A DNA stretch of 33,839 bases from Clostridia bacterium. GTDB taxonomy: Bacteria > Bacillota > Clostridia > TANB77 > CAG-508. Below the pieces are notes generated by a model. That model had not been told where the DNA came from. It searched no databases and saw nothing but the letters and a program-made list of their open reading frames with translations. Positions 24,575-32,949 of the stretch are shown piece after piece. A program made the position numbers and the translations under genes. Position 1 is the first letter of the stretch, and every line of letters begins with the position of its first letter. The stretch covers positions 1 to 33,839 of the forward strand of contig JAAWJM010000024.1 of assembly GCA_022796855.1 (NCBI GenBank), given 5' to 3'.

Positions 24575-26053
24575 TTATAAAATAATACAAATCAATCCGC
24601 CACTACCTTCGTTTACAATACGTTCTAGTGTTTCTTGTAGTTTTCCTTGTGCGTCTTCTGGCATACGGCAAAGTTTATTTTGTAATCCTTCGTTTACTAG
24701 TTCGTGTAAGCTTTTTCCAAAGATATTGGATTCCCAAATTTTTTGTGGGTCAGATTCAAATTCAGAAAGTAGGTAATTGACTAATTCTTCGGATTGTTTC
24801 TCACTTCCCACAATTGGTGATACTTCGGTTTCAATATTAGCACGAATAAGGTGAATACTTGGAGCAGTTGCTTTTAATTTTACTCCAAAACGAGAACCTT
24901 GTTTTACCATTTCTGGTTCATCTAAAATGAGTTCATCAATGGAAGGTGTTACAATACCGTAACCTTTATGTTTTACTTCTTCTAAAGCATAAGCAATTTT
25001 GTCATATTCTTTTTTGGTGGAAGCAAGAGTCGTAATAGTAGAGAATAGGTCACCTTCATTGCAAATTTCTACTCCAGAAATTTCAGTTAGTATCTTATAG
25101 AATAATTCTTCTTTTAATTGAACAGATATACTAACATTACCAGTTCCTAACATAATGGATTCTAAAGAAGTTTTTTCGATAATATCGGTTTTATAAATAG
25201 TACTAATGGAAGCATCTACTTGTTTTAGCATTTTTACATCACAAAAAGCATCTTTCATTTGGGCATATAAGCTTTGTTTTAACCAATGCTCATCACTTAA
25301 ACCATCCACCCATTTTGGGAAATTAATGTTAATTTGTTCAATTGGGAATTCATATAAAATTCTGGCAAAAATATCATTTAAGTCATCACTATTTAAGTTT
25401 GCACAATCAGTTGGAATAACACTGGTTTGATATTTATCTTCTAGTTTTCTTGCAAGTTCCTTGGTATATTCCGAATATGGTTCACTAGAATTTAATACGA
25501 TAATAAAAGGTTTATTCAATTCCTTTAATTCTTTTACGACTCGTTCTTCCGCAGAAATGTAGTCTTCTCTTGGAATATCGGTAACACTACCATCGGTCGT
25601 AAGTAAAATACCAATCGTAGAATGTTCTTGAATTACCTTTTTTGTGCCAATTTCAGCAGCTTCCTCAAAAGGAATTTCCGTATCAGACCAAGGTGTTTTT
25701 ACCATTCTAGGTGCTTCGTCTTCTAAATAGCCGATGGCATTATTTACCAAATACCCAACGCAATCCACAAGTCTTGTTTTTAATTTCAAATTTTCACCAA
25801 TGGTAATTTCAATTGCCTCATTTGGTACAAATTTTGGCTCTGTGGTCATAATAGTACGACCAGCAGCACTTTGTGGCAACTCATCTTTAGCACGTTCTCT
25901 TTTGTATTCATTGTCGATATTTGGAATGACCAATAAATCCATAAATTTTTTAATAAAAGTAGATTTTCCAGTTCGAACAGGTCCCACCACTCCAATATAA
26001 ATGTCGCCATCTGTACGTTTTGCTATATCTTCATATAAGCTTAAATTTTCCAT
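24575..26053 (-). CDS. spoIVA: Stage IV sporulation protein A (spore coat ATPase)
   Basis: This 492-residue SpoIVA is of usual length. The N-terminal P-loop GPVRTGKSTFIKKF lies at residues 24-37, with the Walker B-like region around RLVDCVGYLV. The central domain has VLNSSEPYSEYT, and the conserved C-terminus ends in NEGSGGLICIIL. It is an ATPase that polymerises on the forespore surface as the base of the coat. The start ATG 26053 follows GAGGGGG. It is monocistronic, transcribed away from the Ig-like gene at 26210. Its presence shows that the organism belongs to a spore-forming lineage. Confidence 0.98.
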   Translation of the reverse strand: MENLSLYEDIAKRTDGDIYIGVVGPVRTGKSTFIKKFMDLLVIPNIDNEYKRERAKDELPQSAAGRTIMTTEPKFVPNEAIEITIGENLKLKTRLVDCVGYLVNNAIGYLEDEAPRMVKTPWSDTEIPFEEAAEIGTKKVIQEHSTIGILLTTDGSVTDIPREDYISAEERVVKELKELNKPFIIVLNSSEPYSEYTKELARKLEDKYQTSVIPTDCANLNSDDLNDIFARILYEFPIEQININFPKWVDGLSDEHWLKQSLYAQMKDAFCDVKMLKQVDASISTIYKTDIIEKTSLESIMLGTGNVSISVQLKEELFYKILTEISGVEICNEGDLFSTITTLASTKKEYDKIAYALEEVKHKGYGIVTPSIDELILDEPEMVKQGSRFGVKLKATAPSIHLIRANIETEVSPIVGSEKQSEELVNYLLSEFESDPQKIWESNIFGKSLHELVNEGLQNKLCRMPEDAQGKLQETLERIVNEGSGGLICIIL

Positions 26054-26209
26054 TTATTCTATACCCCCTCAAAAAATGTTTGTACAAAATCAACTTTACT
26101 AATGTATATTTGAGAGAATTTAGATTATTCCTATTTTAAAAACTTTTTTATTGAAAAATGATGTAATTTATGATATTGTACGGTTAATAAGTACAAAGGG
26201 AGGTTTTTG

Positions 26210-26692
26210 ATGAACAAGAAAATCAAATTTTTTATAATAAGTATAGGTATTGTTCTATTTATCATTCTGGGAATAATACTACTATTTTATATTGTAAATG
26301 CAAGGAAACCTCATGAAATATACCTTTTAAGCTGTGAATTTGATGTAAGAGGTGTATCAATGAAGATAAAAGAAAATACACTTACCGAAAGTGGAATGGT
26401 ATTAATGTTTAGTAGTAATGACGATTTTTCATATACATCTTCATCAGGTGATGACTATAAATTATATTATTTAAAAAATGGTAAATGGATTGAATTGCCA
26501 AGAGAAGGAAAAGAGTGGAATGCCACAGAGATGACTCTGACCTATCCGCCTACTAAATTACTAGAAGAAAATATTAAATGGAGTAGAAAATATGGACCAT
26601 TACACAAAAAAGGAAGATATAAATTAGAACAACAAGGTATTTCAATTAATGGTATAGGAGGAAAGTATACAATTGAATTTAAAATTCAATAA
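26210..26692 (+). CDS. Membrane-anchored protein with an Ig-like domain, unknown function
   Basis: This 160-residue protein has an N-terminal membrane helix (about residues 6-30) and an extracytoplasmic beta-rich part. The pattern EFDVRGVSMKIKENTLTESG, then YKLYYLKNGKWIELP and GRYKLEQQGISI resembles the bacterial Ig-like domains seen in small Firmicutes surface proteins. I chose ATG 26210 because GGGAGG lies six bases upstream; an in-frame TTG lies just before it. It is divergent from spoIVA and upstream of glmU. No partner is evident. Confidence 0.7.
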   Translation: MNKKIKFFIISIGIVLFIILGIILLFYIVNARKPHEIYLLSCEFDVRGVSMKIKENTLTESGMVLMFSSNDDFSYTSSSGDDYKLYYLKNGKWIELPREGKEWNATEMTLTYPPTKLLEENIKWSRKYGPLHKKGRYKLEQQGISINGIGGKYTIEFKIQ

Positions 26693-26761
26693 AGAAAATA
26701 TATGAGTACTGTCAAAAATTAACCAAAAAATCACCTCAGGAATAAGATAGGAAAGAAAAGT

Positions 26762-26790
26762 TTGCATTCTATATTTTTTTGTGGTAAAAT
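26762..26790 (+). promoter_or_regulatory. Promoter of glmU
   Basis: TTGCAT at 26762-26767 and TAAAAT at 26785-26790 have a 17-bp spacer, about 60 bp before glmU. Confidence 0.6.
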
Positions 26791-26851
26791 GTAGGACGTG
26801 AGTAAAAAATAAGCCCCAATAAGGCGTAGGACTAGAAAGGAACGATGTTTC

Positions 26852-28114
26852 ATGGAACAAGAAGTATTAGCAATTGTTATGGCAGCAGGAAAAGGGACTC
26901 GTATGAAATCAAAAAAATCCAAATTAGTACATAAAATTTATGGAAAAGAGATTATAAGAAGAGCGGTTGAAAATGTAAAAAGAGCGGGGATAAAAGAGGT
27001 TATTACAGTAGTAGGATACCAAAAAGAGCAAATTGAAGAAGTACTAGCCGATTCTGTCAAATATGCTGTTCAAGAAGAACAACTAGGAACCGGTCATGCG
27101 ATTATGCAGGCAGTTAAATTATTAGAAGGAAAAAGAGGAAAAGTATTAGTATTAAATGGTGACCACCCAATTATGAGACCAGAAACACTAAAGAATTTAG
27201 TAGAGGTATCAAACCAAAGAGGGGAAAGTGCAACCATTCTTACAATGGTACATGAAAATGTTTTACCATATGGGAAAATTATTCACGATATAGATGGAAA
27301 AATTAAGGAAATTATTGAACATAAAGATTGTAATTTAGAACAACAACAAATTCGTGAAGTCAATCTTGGTATGTATTGTTTTGATATTGAAAAATTGTTA
27401 GAAGCTCTAAAAGAGCTAACCAATGACAATGTGCAAAAGGAATATTACTTAACAGATGTTATTAAAATAATGTATGATAAAGGCTTAAAAACAGGTTCCA
27501 TTGTGGTATCGGATAATGCAGAGGTATTAGGAATTAATGATAGAATGGACTTACAAGTGTTAACCAAAGCCTTACAACTTCGTATTAATACAGAACATAT
27601 GAAAAATGGAGTTACCATTGAAGACATTAACAATACATACATCTATGATGACGTAGAAATTGGAGTTGATACAGTCATTCACCCAAATACCACCATTAAA
27701 TCAGGTGTTGTGATTGGAGAAGACTGTGAAATTGGTCCAAACGCATACATTCGTGAAGGATGCCGTTTAAGTGATAAAGTAAAAATAGGAAGCTTTGTAG
27801 AAGTAAAAAAAGCAGTTATTGGAGAAGGCACCAAAGTACCACATCTTTCCTACATGGGAGACTGCGAAATTGGTTGTAAAACCAACATTGGCTGTGGAAC
27901 CATTACCTGTAACTACGATGGCTTCAACAAAAGCAAAACCATTATTGGAGATAACTCCTTCATCGGTTCAAACACAAACCTAGTAGCCCCAGTTACCTTA
28001 GGAACAAATACCTTTGTTGCAGCAGGTTCTACTATAACGGATGATGTACCAAACGATTCACTAGCCATTGCAAGACAAAGACAAACCAATAAAGAAGGAT
28101 GGAATCGAAAATAA
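26852..28114 (+). CDS. glmU: Bifunctional GlmU (UDP-GlcNAc synthesis)
   Basis: This 420-residue protein combines the uridyltransferase domain (AAGKGTRMKSKKSKLVHKI at the N-terminus, EEQLGTGHAIMQA, VLNGDHPIM) with a C-terminal left-handed beta-helix acetyltransferase domain (IGPNAYIREGCRLSDKV, GCGTITCNYDG, FIGSNTNLVAP). It makes UDP-GlcNAc from GlcN-1-P for peptidoglycan. It is somewhat shorter than the usual 450-460 residues, ending soon after LAIARQRQTNKEGW. An AAAGGAACGATG site precedes the ATG. It stands alone, with a promoter and a terminator. Confidence 0.96.
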   Translation: MEQEVLAIVMAAGKGTRMKSKKSKLVHKIYGKEIIRRAVENVKRAGIKEVITVVGYQKEQIEEVLADSVKYAVQEEQLGTGHAIMQAVKLLEGKRGKVLVLNGDHPIMRPETLKNLVEVSNQRGESATILTMVHENVLPYGKIIHDIDGKIKEIIEHKDCNLEQQQIREVNLGMYCFDIEKLLEALKELTNDNVQKEYYLTDVIKIMYDKGLKTGSIVVSDNAEVLGINDRMDLQVLTKALQLRINTEHMKNGVTIEDINNTYIYDDVEIGVDTVIHPNTTIKSGVVIGEDCEIGPNAYIREGCRLSDKVKIGSFVEVKKAVIGEGTKVPHLSYMGDCEIGCKTNIGCGTITCNYDGFNKSKTIIGDNSFIGSNTNLVAPVTLGTNTFVAAGSTITDDVPNDSLAIARQRQTNKEGWNRK

Positions 28115-28133
28115 GAATAGAAATATATATTAA

Positions 28134-28182
28134 AAAAGAAGATAAAATAAACAATGAAACATTATTTATTTTATCTTCTTTT
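28134..28182. terminator. Terminator after glmU
   Basis: AAAAGAAGATAAAATAA (about 28134-28150) pairs with TTATTTTATCTTCTTTT (28166-28182), an AT-rich 17-bp stem ending in a T-run. The rest of the gap up to 28371 shows nothing else I can support. Confidence 0.75.
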
Positions 28183-28371
28183 GAAGTTGTAATAAAAAAT
28201 TTGGAATAAAGGCTATAATAGTTTTGGCAACAGTGGTCGTCAAATTAAAATACAAAACAATAGTAAGAAATTTGTGAAAATCATACGATAAACATACGGG
28301 AATTTTGTGATAAAACACCTTGTATATTATTATAATTTTGTGATACAATATAGATAGGATGGTGATGAGTT

Positions 28372-29707
28372 GTGGAACTTTTAAAAAGAAAAATTGATGA
28401 GTACTTAATAGAATGGAAAAGAGATTTAGAGAGAAAACCCTTGATTGTAAAAGGAGCACGCCAAATAGGAAAAACAGAATCGATTAGGAATTTTGCAAAA
28501 AGTAATTATAAAAGTGTTATTGAAATAAACTTTGTACTACAAAAACAATATAAAGACATTTTTGATGATGGGTTTGAGGTAGATAATATTATTAAGAATA
28601 TATCGTTAAGAAATCCTAATTTTGAATTTATACCAGGCAATACCTTAATATTTTTTGATGAATTGCAAGAATGTATTAATTGTGCCACTTCTTTAAAGTC
28701 ATTTAATCAAGATGGAAGATACGATGTGATTTGTTCAGGCTCACTTATGGGAATTAATTATAATGAAATAGAATCAAATAGTGTTGGAAATAAAGAAGAT
28801 TATGAAATGTATTCAATGGATTTTGAGGAGTTTCTTTGGGCAAAAGGCTATAAAAAAGCACAAATAGAAAGTCTGTATGAACATATGAAAAATTTAATTC
28901 CATTTTCTGAAACGGAACTTTCTGTAATGTTTTCTAATTTTAAAGAGTACATGATAATAGGTGGAATGCCAGCGATTGTAAATTCTTTTGTAAAGAATAA
29001 TAATTATAGTGGGACATTAAAAATGCAAAAACAGATTCTTCTTGATTATGAAGAAGATATAACAAAATATGCAGGTCGGATTAGATTATGGTAAGATTCT
29101 TAATGTATACCGTAGAATTCCAGTATTTTTAGGAAATGAAAACAAAAAGTTTCAAATTTCAAAAGTAGAGCATGGTGCAAGGAACCGAGAATATATAGGA
29201 ACAATAGATTGGCTAAAAGATGCAGGAATTATTAATGTGTGCTATTGTTTAGAAAGACCAGAACTTCCACTTGGAGGTAATTTCAATCCAGATAATTATC
29301 GAATCTATTTTAGAGATACTGGGCTATTAATTGGTTCATTAGATGAAGAGGCACAAGAGGATTTGAGAAATAATAAGAACTTTAATACTTATAAAGGTGC
29401 AATTTATGAAAATATGATTGGAGATATGCTTGTAAAAGAAGGATATCATTTATATTTTTATAAAAACGAAAAAGGTACCATCGAAATGGACTTTTTTGTG
29501 CGAGATAGAAATTCTTTAATTCCAGTTGAAGTTAAAGCAAATGATGGAGCAACGATTTCTTTAAATAATTTAATAGAAAGTGAAAAATATAAAGATATTC
29601 AGTATGGAATAAAGTTAGGATATAAGAATATAGGATTTAATGGCAAATTTTATACGTTTCCTTATTTCTTAACATTTCTTTTAAAAAGATATTTAAAAGA
29701 AAAATAA
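28372..29707 (+). CDS. AAA ATPase with DUF4143 domain, read through a +1 shift at CGG
   Basis: The first frame starts at GTG 28372 and holds the P-loop (VKGARQIGKTESIRNF, about residues 25-40) and Walker B (LIFFDELQECINC), then MEFEEFLWAKG-type MDFEEFLWAKG and IIGGMPAIV. It reaches CGG at 29077-29079 (codon 236) and soon stops. Skipping the C gives GLDYGKILNVYRRIPVFLG and a complete DUF4143 domain with GTIDWLKDAGIINVCY, FRDTGLLIGSL and a nuclease-like EVKA near the end. The product is 444 residues, the family's usual size. These ATPases are widespread in gut bacteria; their function is unknown. It is monocistronic. Confidence 0.92.
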
Positions 29708-29713
29708 TATAGG

Positions 29714-29764
29714 AAAAAAGCTTATGAAAAGCAAAACGAATTATGCTTTTTATAAGCTTTTTTT
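29714..29764. terminator. Bidirectional terminator
   Basis: AAAAAAGCTTATGAAAAGCA (from 29714) pairs imperfectly with TGCTTTTTATAAGCTTTTTT (to about 29762). A-runs and T-runs on both sides allow use by the ATPase gene and by the facing gene 29770-30147. Confidence 0.85.
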
Positions 29765-29769
29765 ATTTC

Positions 29770-30147
29770 CTATAGCTTATTATCACCAGGAATAAAGTAA
29801 TCAACCACTCCATATACAAGAGCACCGATGATAGCAGCTATCCAAGAGATTGTGTAACCTGCCACAAAATATTGGGTCACATATAGAACTACTGCTGAAA
29901 GGATAAAACCTACAAATCCCTTACCAAAAGGGCTGGCATGCAAACCAGTGAATTTTACAATTAAATAATCCATAACCGTAAGAACAACCGCAGCAAGTGC
30001 TAACGACCATATATTATTGATGGTAAATCCAGGTGTAAAAAATGCAGTAATTGCAAGAACAACCGCAGCAGCTACAAATCTCCATACGATTTGACCAATT
30101 GTGCTTGTTCCATTAGAACTTTGGACATTACTTCTTTCATTATCCAT
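29770..30147 (-). CDS. YvlD-like (phage holin superfamily IV) membrane protein
   Basis: This 125-residue protein has four membrane helices with the alternating small/hydrophobic pattern of the YvlD/DUF2512-type group often labelled phage holin family. The first helix reads VAAAVVLAITAFFTPGFTI and later ones include DYLIVKFTGLHASPFGKG, VLYVTQYFVAGYTISWIAAI and a final GALVYGVVDYFIPG. I chose ATG 30147, which has GGAGG eight bases before it; a longer frame upstream lacks a site. Despite the family name there are no phage genes nearby; in Bacillus such proteins are linked with envelope stress. Confidence 0.8.
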   Translation of the reverse strand: MDNERSNVQSSNGTSTIGQIVWRFVAAAVVLAITAFFTPGFTINNIWSLALAAVVLTVMDYLIVKFTGLHASPFGKGFVGFILSAVVLYVTQYFVAGYTISWIAAIIGALVYGVVDYFIPGDNKL

Positions 30148-30363
30148 GTTGAGAAACCTCCTATCTTTAAAAAGATAACGTGTATAATAGAAATTTCTAT
30201 TATCAAACAAATACAATGTTTATGACATTATTATGAACAAAAAAAATAAAATTATGCGAAAACAATTTGTATAATTATTGAAAAATGGTTCAAAATAGAT
30301 GTGAATACAAAATAAAAACAATGATTTCCAAAAAAAGGATTTTTAAAATAGGAGGAAATTTGT

Positions 30364-31045
30364 ATGCTAATTACCTTTATAAGAGCTATTTTTTTATACA
30401 TAGTCGTATTAGTGGTGATGCGTTTAATGGGAAAAAGAGAAATAGGGCAGTTACAACCCTTTGAACTTGCCATATCCATTATGATTGCAGACCTTGCCTC
30501 AATTCCTATGACCGAAACGGGAATTCCCATTACAAGAGGAGTCATTCCTATTTTTGGTTTACTGATTATGCATTTATTACTTTCTTTTATAAATTTAAAA
30601 AGTGTGAAGATGAGAGAAATTGTGTGCCGGTAAACCACGAATTTTAATTTATCGTGGCAAAATTGATGAAAAAGCCTTAATCAAAGAACGCTTTACCATT
30701 AATGAATTAGAAGAACGTTTAAGAGGAAACAATGTAGCAAGTGTAGGAGATGTGGAATATGCCATATTAGAAACGAGTGGACAATTAACAGTTATTCAAA
30801 AACCAAATAAAAGAACTACAATTCCAGAAGATTTTAATATTATGCCAGAATACGAAGGAATTCCTTATAATTTAGTAGTCGATGGAAAAATTATGGAAAA
30901 GAATTTGCAAAAGATTGGAAAAAATTACACATGGTTAAAAAAGCAAGTAGAAAAATTTGGCATGAAACCAGAAGAAGCATTGTTAGTTACACTAGATGGA
31001 AAAGATCAAATCTTTTGCCAAAAGAAAGGGGAAAAAGATGTATAA
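30364..31045 (+). CDS. YetF/DUF421 membrane protein, read through a +1 shift at CGG
   Basis: The first frame (AGGAGG, ATG 30364) contains membrane helices and the DUF421 signature MRLMGKREIGQLQPFELAI, then ends at CGG 30628-30630 (codon 89) and TAA. Skipping the C gives C-GKPRILIYRGKIDEKAL, the start of the conserved YetF cytoplasmic domain, and continues to the stop at 31045. The joined 226-residue protein has the normal size. The family includes YetF and YdfS/YkjA-like proteins, which affect spore germination in Bacillus. The stop overlaps the start of the DUF4363 gene, a common pair in Clostridia. Confidence 0.92.
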
Positions 31046-31427
31046 AGAACTAATTATTAGTGCTATTGTTGCAATTGTTATTTTAGGGCTAAATACAATT
31101 ACCCAGAATTATACCAAAAATGCGGTAGAACAAATGAAAGAAAAACTAGATAAAACAAGACAAGAATTAGTAAAAGAAGAAGCAGATTTTGAAACAGCAA
31201 AAAAAGCTTCCAAAGAAGCCTTCGATAAATGGGAAGAGATAGATGATACGATTGCACTTTATATTGAACATACTGAAATTGAAAAAGTCAAAACAGCCGT
31301 TATTTCGATGCAGAGTTTTATTGAGATGGAGGATGATTCTCAAGCAGTAGATAGCATTGACCGTTGTAGCTATATATTAGAAAATATAAAAAGGAGAGAA
31401 GAATTTTCAATCGATAATATATTTTAA
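31038..31427 (+). CDS. DUF4363 family membrane-anchored protein
   Basis: This 129-residue protein has one N-terminal membrane helix (residues 4-20), followed by a long charged helical region (EQMKEKLDKTRQELVKEEAD) and the pattern KWEEIDDTIALYIEHTEIEKV typical of DUF4363. ATG 31038 is chosen because GAAAGGGG precedes it and it overlaps the yetF stop; a longer in-frame start inside yetF is unlikely. Genes of this family usually follow yetF genes, suggesting that the two work together in the membrane. Confidence 0.85.
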   Translation: MYKELIISAIVAIVILGLNTITQNYTKNAVEQMKEKLDKTRQELVKEEADFETAKKASKEAFDKWEEIDDTIALYIEHTEIEKVKTAVISMQSFIEMEDDSQAVDSIDRCSYILENIKRREEFSIDNIF

Positions 31428-31456
31428 AAAGCTTTCTATTTTTAAGAAAGCTTTTT
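31426..31456. terminator. Bidirectional terminator between DUF4363 and dapB genes
   Basis: AAAAAGCTTTCT (31426-31437) and AGAAAGCTTTTT (31445-31456) form a perfect 12-bp stem with a 7-nt loop and T-runs on both strands. Confidence 0.85.
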
Positions 31457-31461
31457 AAAAC

Positions 31462-32211
31462 CTATTTTACCATATCATCCATACCATAATAGCCATTACT
31501 TTGTTTTACAAGAAAGATAGCAGCTTTTAAGGCACCTTCGGCAAAGACATTTCTGGAATAAGAAGTATGTTTTATTTCAAAAGTTTCATGCTCGCCAAAG
31601 AATTGCACACAATGTTCACCTACAATATTCCCACCACGAATGGAAGAAAAGCCAATTTCATTTGTTTTTCTCTTTTCGTGAATATCATGGCGATTAAAAT
31701 TGTATGTTAATGTTTCTTCCATAACTTCATTAATGGCATCGGCTAATAAAATAGCAGTACCACTTGGTGCATCTACTTTTCGATTATGATGTGTTTCTGT
31801 AATTTCAATATCAGTTCCGATTAGGTTACTAGCAACTTGAGCTACAATTTTTTTCATTAGATTAATATCGAAAGACATATTCGAAGATTGAAAGATAGGA
31901 ATTAGGGTAGAAGCTACTCTAATTTCTTCTAATTGCTCTTTCGTAAAACCAGTAGTAGCAATTACAATCGGAACTTTTTGGTTGACGGCATAATTTAAAA
32001 TATTGAAAGTAGATACCGGAATACTAAAATCAATAATCACATCGGGTTTTTCTTTGATATCTTCTATATTGGAATAAACAGGAAAGGTGTTTTTGCCTTC
32101 ATCGTGAATATCAAATCCTCCAATTAATAATAATTCTGGGAAACGATCAATTTCATTTACTAAAACTTGACCCATTCGACCATTGCATCCATTAATTAAT
32201 ACTTTTATCAT
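31462..32211 (-). CDS. dapB: 4-hydroxy-tetrahydrodipicolinate reductase
   Basis: This 249-residue DapB has the nucleotide-binding start INGCNGRMGQVLV, the DFSIPVSTFN and IATTGFTKEQL strands, the catalytic ETHHNRKVDAPSGTA block near 150-165 and a C-terminal HTSYSRNVFAEGALKAA. It follows dapA and an HD gene on the minus strand and catalyses the second committed step of the DAP/lysine branch, which also feeds dipicolinic acid for spores. ATG 32211 follows AAAGGATTTG. It ends at a strong bidirectional terminator. Confidence 0.97.
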   Translation of the reverse strand: MIKVLINGCNGRMGQVLVNEIDRFPELLLIGGFDIHDEGKNTFPVYSNIEDIKEKPDVIIDFSIPVSTFNILNYAVNQKVPIVIATTGFTKEQLEEIRVASTLIPIFQSSNMSFDINLMKKIVAQVASNLIGTDIEITETHHNRKVDAPSGTAILLADAINEVMEETLTYNFNRHDIHEKRKTNEIGFSSIRGGNIVGEHCVQFFGEHETFEIKHTSYSRNVFAEGALKAAIFLVKQSNGYYGMDDMVK

Positions 32212-32283
32212 TTCATTTCAAATCCTTTCTTTATTAATATAAATTAGAGATGTAGAGAAATAGACGTGTTTACCACGAAAAAT

Positions 32284-32308
32284 CGGGCGACTGCTAGTCG
32301 CCCCTACA
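32284..32308. repeat. Palindromic dispersed repeat, family B (copy 2)
   Basis: CGGGCGACTGCTAGTCGCCCC is a near-perfect palindrome followed by TACA. It is the sister of the copy at 6539-6564, and lies between the HD gene and dapB. Confidence 0.8.
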
Positions 32309-32312
32309 TTTC

Positions 32313-32855
32313 TTATCTTAAAATTATGAGCATGCTCAAAAAGACGTATGCATAACGATATAGTTTTTGAATGGAACTTTTGGAACGGTATGCATTTATC
32401 GATTCTTGAATGGCACAGTATTTGTCTACTAGAGTAATAATATAGCTTTCTTTATATTTTGGAAAGTGAAAAAAGGTAACTGGCCACATGTGTTTTAAAA
32501 TAATATCTTTTTCTTTTTTATTTAATGTAAAGAGTTTAGTAGCATTGGTTAAGGCAGTTTTCGGATGCGTAAAAGCATGAAGACCTTTTCTACCATCTTG
32601 GCGAAGTCGCCAATCATATAAAAATAAGTCATGTAACATACCTGCACGAGCTACTGAAACGTAGTCTAAGTGATATTTTTTACAAAGTAAATAACTATAG
32701 TAAGCAACATTCTTACAATGCTCAAAACAGGAAGTATCATAATGTTGTTTATATAATTTCATTTTTTGTACTGTTTCATTTGAAACTAAATCTTGTATAA
32801 TAAAATCAAATTCCGCTTGTTTTTCAAGTTCTTTTTTATCTTCTTGTAATAACAT
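32313..32855 (-). CDS. HD-domain protein
   Basis: This 180-residue protein has an HD-domain pattern: CFEHCKNVAYYSYLLC with the first histidine, then ARAGMLHDLFLYDW with the HD pair, and HMWPVTFFHFPKYKES further on. It is therefore a probable metal-dependent phosphohydrolase, though the substrate is unknown. A hydrophobic tail (AYVFLSMLIIL) ends the protein and could be a membrane tail. It lies between dapA and dapB and may be co-transcribed with them; no functional link to lysine synthesis is known to me. Confidence 0.8.
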   Translation of the reverse strand: MLLQEDKKELEKQAEFDFIIQDLVSNETVQKMKLYKQHYDTSCFEHCKNVAYYSYLLCKKYHLDYVSVARAGMLHDLFLYDWRLRQDGRKGLHAFTHPKTALTNATKLFTLNKKEKDIILKHMWPVTFFHFPKYKESYIITLVDKYCAIQESINAYRSKSSIQKLYRYAYVFLSMLIILR

Positions 32856-32949
32856 AATTAAAAATTCATCCCCTATAAATCTTTCGTAATGATTCTTACT
32901 CTTCTATTATAGCATAAAAAATACGAAGTGTCTGTACCTTAAGAAAAAT

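Noticed and set aside
29770-30147. Prophage holin
   Set aside because: The family label is historical; no phage genes surround it and the pattern fits YvlD-like envelope proteins.
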